A stretch of 64,000 nt of DNA from Platynereis dumerilii (GCA_026936325.1 JAPTHN010000011.1:25956501-26020500), one strand, 5' to 3'; counted from the first letter of the stretch, positions 1-11,639 are shown. Numbers and translations are program-made. Notes: a model not told the origin generated them from the letters alone.

Positions 1-497
1 GTGGTAACACTAAGGTGAAGCCCTCTATCCTTAGTGGCCAACACGAGACAGTGCGCTTGCACACGTCTCCCCGACGGAAATGGGGCAACCTGTTTGCCGT
101 GGGTTGCGACCCGTGTCGGAGGATGAAGGGGTCCTGGTAGTTGAGTTGGGTGGGCCTAACTTGGTCCCTCCCATACAATACACTACTTTGGCCTGGATTT
201 CTCCTAGACGGGAGGCTGGATTGGCCCGGTCCAGTCAATCGGCTTGTCATGTTGTCACTAGGACTTCGGTCCTATTCGGCCATGGCTGATGGGTCAATCA
301 AAGAAGGTTCTGACCAAGTCTACATGCTGGCCATGTTTTTAATATGATTGCAGCTGTATCTCTTACCAAGCCTTCTACGAGTATATCCCCCATGTATCCC
401 TGGACTAGGGTACTGGGCGCAGCCCTACCCATATTAGTCCCCCTTGTTGGGCTCCTTGGTGGGTGGGGAGCATGGGGGATGAACATCATAAATTCCT

Positions 498-1901
498 ATG
501 GCATACTCTCTTCCTAATTCACAGTCTCGACTAAAACGGCAGCGGTCATCCTCGGATGACTGTATCGACCCAGAACTGCTAAATCGACAAACGACAACAC
601 GAAAGTCGGAGTACCGACACAGGTACATAGTGTTCAAACCAACTAACAGGCTATCTCCCTTCGCCATCTACAAGACCATACTTCAAGAAGTCGGCGAACC
701 TGCAGAGACAACCTTACAGAGAGATGGAACCGTCCTATTTAAGACCAGAAACGACGACCAGACTCGGAAACTCCTTAGGCTGAAAGATGTTGCAGGTACA
801 CAGGCAATAATCGAGCCTCATCGGACCTTGAATACTTCCAAGGGAGTGGTTTTCTCCTCCCTTAGCTATTTAGACTCGGACGATGATTTACAAGAATGGT
901 TTGAAACTTTTACTGATGTCATTCATTTTCATAGAATCCCACAGAGGGATAATCGGGAGCTTCTTATCTTGACATTTTCAGACACGACTCTTCCAGAGAG
1001 CGTTAAAGTTATATGGGAGCAATGTAAGGTACGACCTTACATCCCCAATCCAAGAAGATGCTATAAATGTCAACGTTTCGGTCACCTGAGCAAGTGGTGC
1101 CGACGACAAAAAGTTGGTGGACATTGTGGATCCGAGGACCACGTTCAATCAAAGGAACAACCTTGCTCAGCCCCTCCTCTTTGTGTCAACTGTAAGGAGG
1201 ATCATCCCTCTTACAGCAAAACTTGTAGACAGTGGACGAAAGAAAAGGAAATCCTCACATTGAAGGCAACCCAAGTGATATCTTTTCCGGAGGCTAGAAG
1301 GATCGCGGACCAGCACTCAGGAATTCCCAGCTATGCGGACATGGCAGGATATCGACATCCTCATCATCGTGCGACACCAAGACGAAGACTACAACTCGAA
1401 GAACACAGCATCAACAGATCACACCAACAACACACAGAGAACCCAGAAGACACTAGCAGACACTCGGGAAGAACAAATGAAAAAACCACTCTAAAGACAA
1501 CAAACACAACAAACCAGTCTACTCTCCGGGCGGACCTTGAAGAATCAAACACACCGGCTGGCACCACAACTCCTCCAGATACAGCAATGGAAGAAGAACA
1601 TCCAAATGAAGCAGACACTGAAGAGGAACAGGAAGGATCAAATGATGGCGGGGACACGACACCCAGCAACGAATCCATGGAAGAAGAACAAGAGGAAGAG
1701 GAAGAACATGAAGAGGATCAAGGGGACTCACAGGAAGAAGAAAACGAAGGACAAGAGGAAGAGGAAGAAGATGATCCAGGAAACCAAGAACAGGATGGAA
1801 TGGACAAAAGGGAAACAGAACCTGTGGATGAAGGAAAAGACAGGGCACAAAACGAAGAACCCAAACAATCACAACCAAAGATTATCTTTACTACTTCCTA
1901 G
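498..1901 (+). CDS. ORF1 protein of half-LINE copy A (zinc-knuckle RNA-binding protein)
   Basis: This intact frame of 467 residues starts with ATG. Residues about 30-170 look like the paired RRM-like fold of I/Jockey-type LINE ORF1 proteins. A CCHC knuckle follows at residues 188-201 (C188, C191, H196, C201; CX2CX4HX4C). A second knuckle lacks its first cysteine (GGHCGSEDH), and a third reads CVNCKEDH with a distal Cys. The segment ISFPEARR after the knuckles is typical of the family. The tail from about residue 350 is extremely acidic, with long Glu runs. In LINEs this protein binds the element RNA in the ribonucleoprotein; here it would presumably serve RNA moved by another element's reverse transcriptase. 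Function is inferred from family likeness. Confidence 0.75.
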   Translation: MAYSLPNSQSRLKRQRSSSDDCIDPELLNRQTTTRKSEYRHRYIVFKPTNRLSPFAIYKTILQEVGEPAETTLQRDGTVLFKTRNDDQTRKLLRLKDVAGTQAIIEPHRTLNTSKGVVFSSLSYLDSDDDLQEWFETFTDVIHFHRIPQRDNRELLILTFSDTTLPESVKVIWEQCKVRPYIPNPRRCYKCQRFGHLSKWCRRQKVGGHCGSEDHVQSKEQPCSAPPLCVNCKEDHPSYSKTCRQWTKEKEILTLKATQVISFPEARRIADQHSGIPSYADMAGYRHPHHRATPRRRLQLEEHSINRSHQQHTENPEDTSRHSGRTNEKTTLKTTNTTNQSTLRADLEESNTPAGTTTPPDTAMEEEHPNEADTEEEQEGSNDGGDTTPSNESMEEEQEEEEEHEEDQGDSQEEENEGQEEEEEDDPGNQEQDGMDKRETEPVDEGKDRAQNEEPKQSQPKIIFTTS

Positions 1902-2233
1902 ATGAAGAACCATCACCTGAAAAGATTGAAAAATTCCGACCGACGTTTGTACGAGACTGGCTAGAACCGGCAGTGAAGCATCTTCAAATGTCTGGCTTTG
2001 GCAATGTGTCTCGGAAGCTGACTGAACGAACAAAACAGAAGTTGCACAGCTGGCATGAAGATACACATACAACCAAAAGAGAAATATTCAATTTAGTCAC
2101 CAACTACACCTTCACTGACGTGTTCTATGGAATCCTTAGTATTTTGGTCTTACATGACCATTTGTCTGTTGCTATGAAATTGATAAGAAAACAACGGACA
2201 ACAGACAACATAACACAAAAAAGGAATAACTAA
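1832..2233 (+). CDS. Second open frame after ORF1, -1 relative to it
   Basis: A frame open for 134 codons overlaps the last 70 bases of ORF1 in the -1 frame. Its first ATG is only at 1973, so it reads more like a continuation of ORF1 than a separate gene. The predicted segment (WLEPAVKHLQMSGFGNVSRK onward) has balanced composition and looks helical; I do not recognise it. Copies E and G/H have no such segment. It could be reached by a -1 frameshift, or a single indel could have parted it from ORF1. No classical slippery heptamer is obvious in the overlap. Confidence 0.4.
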   Translation, partial: RKRQGTKRRTQTITTKDYLYYFLDEEPSPEKIEKFRPTFVRDWLEPAVKHLQMSGFGNVSRKLTERTKQKLHSWHEDTHTTKREIFNLVTNYTFTDVFYGILSILVLHDHLSVAMKLIRKQRTTDNITQKRNN

Positions 2234-2405
2234 GTAGCAGTCTAACAGAACTATACAGACAATTAGTACAAACATGATACAAAAAAAGAATACCTAACTA
2301 CCAATCAAACAGGACTATAAAGACACTTAGTGAAAACCAAGTATGTCTCTAAATAGCCCAACAAGGTGCTGATGAGACGTAAAGCCCAAACACACACACA
2401 CACAC

Positions 2406-2531
2406 TGGATACAACCCGCCTCCATTTAAAGTCCCATGGGCTCGGACTAAAGTGAGTTCCCGGGTGAGATTTGAACCCACACCCTCAAAGCCAGTTGACA
2501 AGCGCACTTACCAATTAGGCCATGGGGAACT
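2406..2531 (-). mobile_element. tRNA-derived SINE, 5' half (same family as 28921-29217)
   Basis: On the minus strand this reads AGTTCCCCATGGCCTAATTG at its start, then a GGTTCAAATC B box, and matches the first 130 or so bases of the SINE at 28921-29217. It stops exactly at the CA tail of half-LINE copy A. The SINE's 3' half is missing here and may lie left of position 1 if copy A inserted within it. Confidence 0.75.
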
Positions 2532-2607
2532 CTAAGTATTGGTAACTAAAGACTCAAGTTGTACCCAAATAGCTGTTGCGGCTTCAAGTTGCTACTGGCT
2601 TGGCATT

Positions 2608-2624
2608 TGACGTCATCAACCAAT
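2608..2624 (+). promoter_or_regulatory. CRE and CCAAT motifs upstream of the GPCR
   Basis: A perfect palindromic CRE (TGACGTCA, 2608-2615) is followed 5 bases later by a CCAAT box (2620-2624). Both lie about 180 bases before the GPCR start codon. CRE is the known site for CREB/ATF factors and CCAAT for NF-Y. Their closeness suggests a cAMP-responsive promoter for the receptor gene, which is inference. No clear TATA box was found. Confidence 0.45.
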
Positions 2625-2794
2625 GAGAACTGAGATACACATGTGTTGTTAAAAGAATATAGTTATACGGCCTGCAGCTAACACATATTGCTCACACCTG
2701 TTGAAGAATCAGGCCTTTTGCGGGTTAAAGACAGGAGCAAGTCTTTCTGTTGGATTTTGCAAGTTATTATTTTATTTATTAAATATTTTCCGAG

Positions 2795-3823
2795 ATGGAT
2801 ATTGTCCAAACAGAAAATATTACAAGTGTGACCAATCACTCGGGTGAATTCAACCCAACAGAAACTGGTACAACCTATGTGGGATTATCATTAGTTAGTA
2901 ACTTTACTTCTCAAGTTCCACCCGCTCACAGACTGGCCATTATGTGGACTGTTGATTTATTTATAATCATATCCAACATTCCCGTATTTATTGTGACTCC
3001 TTCATTGAAGAAAATCCCAGATGCATCCAAGATAGCCATGATGATGCTAGGTGCGGCTGACATCGGTGTTGGGATAAACAGACTGATCAGGAGAACAGTT
3101 TTTGCAGCAACTGCAAACTACAGCATTGAAGAAGGTTCGTGGCAGTGTTGGCTTGATGGCATCACCACAGGAGTCATCCTATCCATATCTGTCGTCAATC
3201 TGACGTACATTTCTGTGGATCGTTTCATGCAGATTAAGTATCCATTTCTCTATACCAGGTTTTCAACCAAGCGTAACATCCTTCTTCTGCAAGTGGCTAT
3301 TTTCATCTACTTGGTGATTCTTACAAATTCTATCACTGCATTTCACCCTTTATACTTTAACCATGTAGTTCTTGACTGTCGTTGGCACTTCACAGGTATT
3401 GTTGGGCAAATAGTTGCATTTTCTGTGTATTTTGTGCCTGGTTCTGTCATATTTGTTTGCATTTTTGCTATATACATTATAACCAAGAAGCAGCTGAGGA
3501 ATATTGCAGCGCAGACTAATGCTGTAACAAATGATGCTAATACCCACATGAGAAAACAAACCAGAAAGGTGACAAGAACACTGACAGTTATGACCATAGG
3601 TTTCTATGTATGTTGGGGTCCTTTTGCAATTGTGGTTGTGATATTGAAGGAGACACTTGGTAAGCCTGTTCCCAGCTTGATGGAGTTTCTCAGCGTGTGG
3701 CTGGCCTTCAGTAACTCTGCCGTTAACCCATGGATTTACATCGCTGTCATCAAGGAATATCGTGCCCGTTTCCTGCATGCCATTTTCCGCATCCAGTCAG
3801 AAAACTTAGAATCAAATACTTAA
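2795..3823 (+). CDS. Class A (rhodopsin-like) G-protein-coupled receptor, intronless
   Basis: This 342-residue seven-transmembrane protein signals from the plasma membrane through G proteins. The N terminus has glycosylation sequons (NIT, NHS, NFT). Helices fall at about 47-72, 81-103, 118-143, 161-183, 201-228, 265-290 and 300-322. TM2 carries the conserved Asp. The TM3 Cys (WQCW) can pair with an ECL2 Cys (LDCRW). The DRY motif is DRF, TM6 has FYVCWGPF, and TM7 has NPWIY in place of NPxxY. Counting from the TM3 Cys, position 3.32 is Thr, so the aminergic Asp is absent; despite an amine-receptor look the ligand is unknown. The whole protein is one exon and the loops are short. The ATG is the first in frame. 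Confidence 0.88.
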   Translation: MDIVQTENITSVTNHSGEFNPTETGTTYVGLSLVSNFTSQVPPAHRLAIMWTVDLFIIISNIPVFIVTPSLKKIPDASKIAMMMLGAADIGVGINRLIRRTVFAATANYSIEEGSWQCWLDGITTGVILSISVVNLTYISVDRFMQIKYPFLYTRFSTKRNILLLQVAIFIYLVILTNSITAFHPLYFNHVVLDCRWHFTGIVGQIVAFSVYFVPGSVIFVCIFAIYIITKKQLRNIAAQTNAVTNDANTHMRKQTRKVTRTLTVMTIGFYVCWGPFAIVVVILKETLGKPVPSLMEFLSVWLAFSNSAVNPWIYIAVIKEYRARFLHAIFRIQSENLESNT

Positions 3824-4311
3824 CTTTTGCAGCCCTGGATAATCAATAACCACCTGGATCTGGATATTGACTGAGCATCATCTTGTGGATTCTGCACTGC
3901 ATATCTAAAAGAAACGGCATGTCCTGGTGAACTGTGCGATGAACAGAAACAAGTTTTCTATCTATTTGATCCCCAAGCATCTTACTGCTGGCTCCGAGCT
4001 TCACTTTGTGAGCGTGACTGCAGTTACAGGGACTACCCACGCTGTGTACTACATTAGACAAAACCAAAAAAAAGCTACTTGCAAAAAAGAAACTGATTTA
4101 TCATTACCTTTGAAAACAATTAATTTTGAGATCATTAAGTATTTATCCACTCTTTTCAATATTGTTGCTAACAATCACAACAGTTACTGTATGTAAATAG
4201 TCACCAGTGTTTGTAAACAATTAACAACAGTGTCAAAAACAATCACTGAAACATTCACCAAAGTGTTGAAAATAATTGTCGAATTGTTGAAAACTAGGTA
4301 GGTATTTTATA

Positions 4312-4317
4312 AATAAA
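4312..4317 (+). other. Polyadenylation signal, probably of the GPCR gene
   Basis: AATAAA lies 489 bases after the GPCR stop codon in AT-rich 3' sequence. It is the first clear signal downstream on this strand. Confidence 0.4.
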
Positions 4318-6429
4318 ATACATCAATGTACAACGTCAATTGCCTTGATATTTCGCTAATATTAGAATATTTTTGAATATTTGAAAATATATAAATACAG
4401 GCACACTCCAGTATAAGGTGATATTCAGTAAGGAAAACATTGTTTGAGAATACAGACTCTACAATAACACAAACACAGGAGTTCAATGACTTTACAAGAA
4501 TTTCTCATGTTGGCCAAAACAAGGTTTTAAGATCACTTTTTTTGTGTAAAAAAATCAAATAATTGTGGTATATAAATAAGACTCAATGAGAGTGTAGTTT
4601 GCAGTGCTCAATGAACCTCATGTCAGGACTGCTTTCTGAATTTACTCTTGTCCTATGTCAAGGCAATTTTGCTTATCATATGTGATAAACAACATACACT
4701 AAGCTGATTCTGACGTATATATGTGACAAACAAGTAAAAAGGTGGGCACAAATGGTCAGAAAATTTGACTGGGGAATATCAAAATAATTTGTGTGCTGTA
4801 GGGTTCTACGAATCAAGGGCACACTTTCTCAAAATTAATTAATCGGCCTACAAAAAGCCCTATATATGCATTTATACATCCATTTTTAAGAAATAGTTCC
4901 ACGCAGTGGCAGACTTTAAAGAACCTTGTTTTATCCATCGAACGTTTTTTGCTTTTTCTGGTACATAGGCGCCTACTTATTATAATTCTACTGGGTGCAG
5001 AGGTGGCACCCTTTGTTATTGACCTAATTAAGAATGACCACCTTCGATCAGGTAAATAATGTAAAAATGGTAATGTCTCAGCTTCTACCACACATAAATA
5101 CCTGATCTTGTTGTAAAGAAATACATCTTCGAGGTCAAGGTACAGAATCAGATAGGTTTCCAAGCAATATCTGATGCCAAAAAAGTTTATGAAATATTTT
5201 TGATGTGATTGAATCAGATTTCTCATATTCAACACCAGCAATTGTGCACCGTACGATTACATATGTAAATTCTAGCAGCGTAACTCACAAAAGAGAGACG
5301 ATCAGTAGTACATTCGTACATTTTCGTATGAATTTAGTACTAATTCATACAAATTTCACACAGGTACTTTTCTATTACTTCAGCCATTTTAGTGCAATAT
5401 TGTTATCACAAAATTAAGTTTAGACGTTGCATTGGCCTATCTAAAAGAAATCATCAAACAAATCAAGTTGAAGCCCGAAAACCCAACTTAACACATATGA
5501 AATCCATACGAAAATTTACATATGTTTTACGTACGTAAATTTTCATGCGTATTTCATATGTGAAAACAACCAATTTACTTACGAAATACGCAAGTAAGAG
5601 CTTTGTACGTTTTAAGGATGCCGCACAATTGGCCATGAACTCTTGCCACTTTTTCGCAGATCTGAAATTAGGTTAATAAAATCTGTGCAATTATAAGCAT
5701 TTAACTATTCCATACTAAAACACTTCATGTAAATGAATATGTGGTTTTTTTAATACAAATATGATATCAACAGAGAAGAATGTTATTTTAATATTTGCCT
5801 GGGGTCATATCTCATGCTGTTTGATGCATGATATCTTACAGAACATTTAGTAATTCAATACAGCATCAGATAAGTCTGCCATCATTGCATGACCATCACC
5901 TTCAACTTTATAATATGCTATTCATGTCCGATGTTATATGCTTATTTCGATAGTGAAGAATGCTCACACCTGTATTTCTTCTAGAACATTGTTTGTTCTA
6001 GAACATTGTTTGTTCCAGTTGATGTTATATACTAGCATTTACCCGTGATAAATGGCAGTCAGAGAGGTGCCTACAACAGGCATCACACACATGCATGACT
6101 TCGGAGCAAATATGGTTTAGAGATTTTAAAAAAAGCATGCTGGAGAAGAAAAAAAATTTTGAAATTGGGTGACATGACAGTAGATAAATATTTGAGCTAT
6201 GAAATGAGGTACAGCATTTGGGGGGCTCTGTATAATGTAGCAAATAATATAAATCAGAGACTTTCATGCAAGTGGCAATCTGTGGGTGTCACATAGATAT
6301 AGGCCTATCTGATTTGAGCTGACATAAATTTGGGGATTTTTGCAGCAATGTTTGTCCAAAAGGTATCTTTGCTACAATGCTGCCATTCGTGTGTAGCCCA
6401 GATAACAATTATACAATAATGTTTTTTAC
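4318..6429. other. Gene-free AT-rich stretch
   Basis: No coding region could be supported. The minus-strand open frame at 4813-5241 has no recognisable domain and an unusual composition. The stretch contains a near-palindrome (5492-5562) and a short tandem duplication of a 17 bp unit (about 5979-6017, ttctagaacattgtttg). Confidence 0.5.
5492..5562. repeat. Imperfect palindrome, about 30 bp arms
   Basis: The left arm begins CACATATGAAATCCATACG and the right arm ends CGTATTTCATATGTG. The arms pair around a centre of about ten bases containing TTTTAC. Further copies of the TACGTAAATTT words lie nearby (5240-5400, 5580-5620). This is probably a MITE or the core of a foldback element. Confidence 0.55.
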
Positions 6430-6545
6430 CCTCGGCAATGTATACATTGCCGACGGGTATTGTAGTTACTTTGGGAAAATTTGTCCGTCCGGCGGGCGGG
6501 CGGGCGGGCGGACGGGCGGGCGGGCGTCCGGATAACGGGCGTCCC
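6430..6545. repeat. CCCTCGGCAATG palindrome followed by GC-rich GGGC repeat
   Basis: A short palindrome (ccctcggcaatgtatacatt, then gccgacggg) runs into a tract of GGGC and GGAC tetramers at about 6480-6530. Its GC content stands far above the surroundings. The arrangement looks like the terminus of a dispersed repeat. Confidence 0.55.
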
Positions 6546-6547
6546 AC

Positions 6548-6860
6548 TTGTGTATTGGGAGTAACACCAAAAATATGGGATGTATACTTTTTATTTTTTG
6601 GACATTATTGTATCTTTTATCCTAGTTGTGTCTTTTAGGGGTTTAATCCACATGAGATTAATACTTTTCTCACAGTTATTGAAAAATGTGAAAAAATATT
6701 TTTTTTGTGTATTGGGTGTAAAGCCAAAACTATGGCATGTACATGTATCATTTTTGGGTAAATATAGTATCTTTTATCCCAGTTGAGCCTTTTATAGGTC
6801 TAATCCCCATGATAAAAATACCTTTGTCACAATCATTGAAAAATGTGAAAAATTGTATTT
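6548..6860 (+). repeat. Diverged tandem duplication, about 155 bp x 2
   Basis: Two adjacent blocks start with tgtattgggagtaacacc and tgtattgggtgtaaagcc. Each proceeds through a tatcttttatcc word to a ttgaaaaatgtgaaaaa word in the same order. No coding potential was seen. Confidence 0.55.
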
Positions 6861-7418
6861 TTTTGTTTCTTGGACATAACTAAAAAACTGCTGGACTTTT
6901 GACACTGAAATTTGCATACATCGTATGCATTAAGTGCCCAAGATGTATTTTTGTGGGTCTAAATGCTCTTCGAAAGTTGAACGGATGACAATTTACCAAA
7001 AATATGAAAAAATACTATTATTTCAAACCTGTATGATTCAGTCAATTTTGGAGTTAAATCTATGCAATTTTTCAATTAGGTGTCTAACTAATGCCTCTTT
7101 AAACAGCTTGACTCAGTTGGAATGTTGGTCCTATAAATTTTTATAAAAACCCAAAAATTAGAAAAAATCCCTATTTTCCAACATTTCTGCGCGAAAAAGC
7201 CAAAATGGTAATAGGTAGATTATTTTACTTTAAAGCTTATTGTCGTTAGACACACTATGGACTAATATTTACAGCCATTGCATGAGTTTTTGCAAATTTT
7301 TCTATTGAAAAAAAGTTGGGGAAAGAAAAGTTGAGCAGAAGCAGCTATATGAAATTGCGATTTCAATTGTATATTACGGTTTGCAGGAAGGAAAAAAATC
7401 CATGGAAATAGGCTCATG

Positions 7419-7705
7419 CATTAGAATGGCCATTTTTTAGTTCACCTGGGAAGTCTCAGGTACCTGAGGGGAAAAATGAAGAAGCCTCAGACGTTGAATA
7501 GGAGGTCCAAAACGAGGTAAAAGCGAAACGGCTGTACGAAATCGCGATTTCAGTAATTAATTATGGCTGAGACAAAGGGATTATACGAAATGGAATAAGC
7601 ACATGCATTAGAATGGCCATTTTTCAGTTCACATCAAAATTCTGAGGCACCTGGGAGGAAAAATGAAGAAAACTCAGGCCTAAAATGGGATGTCCAAAAC
7701 GGACC
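7419..7705 (+). repeat. Tandem duplication, about 181 bp period x 2
   Basis: The word gcattagaatggccattttt occurs at about 7419 and again at about 7600. Each is followed by a caggtacctg or gaggcacctg word, ggaaaaatgaagaa, and a tgtccaaaac or ggtccaaaac word. The copies have diverged. Confidence 0.6.
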
Positions 7706-7899
7706 TGGAATTTGTCAAAAATGCATAATTATACAATGTCATGTATAGGCCTATAGTAATTATTATATGTATGACTCCTTTTGAAAATGCAGGATTTGGG
7801 AGAAATGTGAAATGAAATGTGGTCTGATAAATCATTGTATTGTATGTACATGTTATGATAATTTTGGAGAATTACAACATTTTGTATGAGCACCTATAA

Positions 7900-10420
7900 A
7901 TTCTTCCTCTTAAAGGGACCTTTTAGCCTCCCCCTTCCCAGCTGCTCAACCCTCTCCCCTATAGGCATGAATTGGCCATTGTCTGCTGTACCTCAATCAC
8001 CTTATATAAGATGATGTAATCTGGGTAAAGTCTCACTAAAGAATGGAGGGTGCATTAGCCTACTTCACAACTCAGATGTGTATGACAGCCAAGGAGGGGG
8101 GGGGGGGGTAAAATGTGAAACATCACTGAAAATCAATGGTTATCAAGATATTACACTTTAAATTATACATGTAAATAATATAAATATGTATGGTTGCACA
8201 TGGTACACGGCCCATAAGCCTGCATGGGCAATAAAAATTCATAGGCCTGTCTTGTCTTCTACTGATCTCAGGTTTGTCTGGAAAAGTTATAAAAACGATT
8301 TTGAGGCATTTTTGTCCATATGAAAGTCAATTTTCAAATGTTAATATTTTTGATTTCGTGAAAGATACCACCTTGGTTGTTTCTAAACCTGATATCTGGG
8401 TTCCACACAGTGGCTTGGACCAGTATTAAGGGCAATCTTTCATATTGGATTATTTCTACAGGCATTTCAAAATGCCTTTCCATTTGGCGCAAATGCTTGA
8501 TGCAACTTTTTCAAAAAGCTACAACTCAAAAACCTATTTTCTACAGGCTTCTAATCTCGGATTTATAATCTGCTTTTGTGGCTGAGGTAGCAATGCCAGG
8601 TACTGGTCATATGCAATGATTAGTTCCAGAGATAAAGGACGTCAAAGTTGGACAAATCACAATTTCACAGACTTTCAAAGCTCAAAGACAAAAATATGAC
8701 ATCAGTCATCAATGTCAAACCAATGGCATTTTAAACGGTTATGAGTAAACATCATACACATAAGTTTCTTCGCGGTAATCCTTTTCATTAAGGTTCTCTG
8801 AATTATGCAGATATGAAATAATGTTAATTTATTATATTTAACCACATCAATTCTGAAGAAGAATGTGATAAAAAATGATACTTTGGACATGTTGTTTGGC
8901 ACTTTTGAGAGACCAAGACTAAAATTTGACTGAAATGTTACAACTCAAAGGTCTACAGTTTTTACCTATTTTTAGCAATTTCTGTCTTTTCATATTCAAG
9001 TTTAAAATTCACAAAAATGTGAAAATACCCACTTCCTGTCCATTTTGTGTCTAATAAAGTTATGCTATGTTCTTGAATATGAACAAAATGGATAAACATC
9101 CATGAAATACATGGTTTTCGTGCATACATCTATTAAACCATCAGATATTTGAATATGAAGACAGAAATTGCTAAAAATATACCAAATACTGTTATCAAAA
9201 GGAAATATATAAATTTTATATATAATTATGTGGATTTTCAAAGCATTAATTAAATATATGCAAAAACATGCATTAACATGTGTTAATATTTTAAAATGTT
9301 GACACTAAATCTTTAACTCCCAATTATTATAACTCTATGGTTAATATCTAAACTCAGTGATGTAAATTTTAGAAGATAAATTAATGTCAGCCCCTTTTAT
9401 TTAGTTGTTTGCATGAAAATTAAATGTGAATGAATCAGTCAGATTGGCTTTTGTTGAATGGAGCACTGGAGAAGTCTTGATTATGTAATGTTATGTCACA
9501 GGGTAATTGTCTTTCCTGCTAGTCCTTTGAAAAGAAATCTTAAACTCTCAATTCTAACTTAATGGTTTAAATCTAACCTCAGTTATGTACATTTTAACAT
9601 ATGAAGTACTGTCAGCTTACTTTTATTTTGGTCTTTAATGAAAATTAAATATGAAGATATAAGACAGAATGGCAATAAGACCACTATGTATATAAAGAGG
9701 GTTATTAAAGAAAATTACTTGGCATGCAAACCCCATTTCTGCAAATTTCAGTGTGTTATTTTACATCTTAAGACATTATTGGATAAATCTGTCTTTTAAT
9801 TCATTTTAAAACTCACTCCATTGTATTTTTAGCATTTTAAAGAAATATTGTTTAGGGGGTAAAAGTGGAGACACTGTGGCTGTGCTTCATTGTACCCCTC
9901 CCCTCCAGCTATTCATGTTATGTAACATTGTGTCACTAATCCTCTCCATTGACCAAAGCTAGGAACAAAGGAGAACAAAAGCAGTGCACAGCACCCTCAA
10001 CTTTTTAACTGAATTTTCTTTTTTCTTAGAAATATATCAAAACTGCATTGACACCAACTTTTTAGTTTTATATTGAACAAATAAAGAAATTTCCAATTTG
10101 AATAAAAAATTTAGGCCAAGTAGAAGCTGAGATATGACTTTTTGTAACCAATACAGGCTATACACAGAGTTGGGACATGTTTCTTTTGTTCTGTTTTTCT
10201 TTACAGCTATTGTTAATCTTCAAAGTTTGACCAGCATTTAACCTTTGTATTAACTAGCAACTTGCTTAGTCTTAAAAGATATATATATACTGGCATAAAC
10301 CTTGTTTTAGTCTTACTATTTACAATGGTTTTGGTTGGAGACATCTTATCTATAATTTATGTTTTTAAACCCATATTCCATATTTTTAATTTATGATAAG
10401 AATAGCTAAGACTACATAGA
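7900..10420. other. Gene-free stretch with one diverged duplication
   Basis: No gene is recognisable. Blocks at about 9300-9425 and 9530-9655 share an ordered series of words (aactctcaattct, tctaacctcag, gcttgatgaaaattaaat-like), so they are an old duplication of about 125 bases. A poly(G) run lies at 8096-8108. Confidence 0.4.
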
Positions 10421-10439
10421 CTAGATAGATGGATAGACG

Positions 10440-10497
<58 letters not shown>

Positions 10498-10591
10498 CAC
10501 ATGTAGATAGATAGATAGATATATATATAGATGCATACATAGATGGATAGATAGATAGACAGATAGATAGATAGATAGATTGATAGATAGA
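10421..10591. repeat. GATA tetranucleotide microsatellite
   Basis: A run of GATA units with occasional GACA, GATG and TATA variants spans about 170 bases. Its reverse frame gives a spurious YLSIYLSI peptide. Confidence 0.9.
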
Positions 10592-11449
10592 TCAACATGT
10601 CATCCAAGAGATTCAGACATATTGTCTTAGTATCAAAAACACCTAAATTCAGCAAATGGGACTGAATGTGCCACTTTACGGAGCTTTTGGTCTTTTTTAT
10701 TGTTATTTGGACCTATAATCTGACTGTCGCCTGGCCCTGGTTGTTTGTACATGTATTATCTATTTGCAAGGTTGTTCCAGTGTATGATTGGAAGCTGCTT
10801 TATTAGAATTATTCTTCTAGTTTACATGTAGGCCTATTGGAGCTAATATTTGAAATGAAACTAAATAAAGATAGCTAAAATTATATAATTTAGTGCACAG
10901 TAAGCTTTGGAGCAAATTCTCTGTGTTTTTCCGTGATTGTTCCTGCTTCATCAGTCACATTTTCCTGACATCAATTGCATTTATTGCTGCGTTAATGGAA
11001 TCCTTAAACTGACTTTAACAGATTTTTTTGATAAAAAAAGGTCTCTTTCCATGTGTTATCGCTTATCACAGATTCAACCAAATTTCTTGTTTTATCCGAA
11101 GTTAAAGGGTGGCAACCTGGTATAAAACCAGGTTGGTTTGATTGACTGATCTGCTGATTGAATGATTGCTTAATTAATTGTTTGACTGACTGATCGAATA
11201 ATTAATTCCTTGTGCAACCGGATTTTAATATTGCATTAATAACATACAGTATTTGTATATTACTATTAGATCTGTAGATTTCATAGAATGGGTGTAGACA
11301 AATTTCAGTCATATCCAATAAATTCTAATTTTAAAATTAATGAAATTTTAAAAATGAACTTCTGTATGCAATAAAAGAACAGTATTCTTAAGATGGATGG
11401 ATGTTTGGGGCTTTACATCCTGTATTTACACACTTGGTAGGCTAATTAA

Positions 11450-11605
11450 TTAGGACAGGAAGAGGGCACGGCACTGAGGCAAAGGATGATTGAAACAGCC
11501 ATCCAACATACCAGGCCCAGGTGACCCGGCAAGAGCTGGATTCGAACCCTGGACCCAGCGATTGGCAGTCCAGCACGCTACCACTAGACCAACCCTCCCC
11601 CTCAA
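11450..11605 (-). mobile_element. tRNA-derived SINE, second family
   Basis: On the minus strand it starts GGGGGAGGGTTGGTCTAGTG, with a pol III A-box-like segment (TGGTCTAGTGGTAGCG), and 30-odd bases on has a B box (GGTTCGAATCC). A CTGCCAA loop at the anticodon position would be a glycine GCC anticodon. The unrelated tail that follows argues for a SINE head, not a tRNA gene. No target duplication was found. Confidence 0.6.
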
Positions 11606-11639
11606 AACCCTGTCTTTGTTTGCAAATCAAGTGTTGCTT

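Larger units (their letters stand above)
1..2405 (+). mobile_element. Half-LINE (ORF1-only non-LTR element), copy A
   Basis: The 5' leader that all family copies share begins just before the window, so this copy lacks about its first 45 bases. It then carries a leader of about 450 bases, an intact ORF1 (498-1901), a second short frame (to 2233), and the family 3' end at about 2337-2385 (ctctaaatagcccaacaagg, then a tgatgagacgt block), closed by a CA tail. No endonuclease or reverse transcriptase is present between ORF1 and the tail. The element abuts a SINE cut off at exactly the tail, which suggests that copy A inserted into that SINE and that the other SINE half lies left of the window. Confidence 0.75.

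Noticed and set aside
1364-1905. Frames overlapping the acidic tail of ORF1 in copy A
   Set aside because: They arise from GAA/GAG-rich sequence read in other frames.
4813-5241. A minus-strand 142-residue frame
   Set aside because: No domain, signal or splice context was recognised, and neighbouring sequence is AT-rich noncoding.
10386-10655. A YLSIYLSI-repeat protein on the minus strand (also at 18087-18878)
   Set aside because: These frames are translations of GATA microsatellites.
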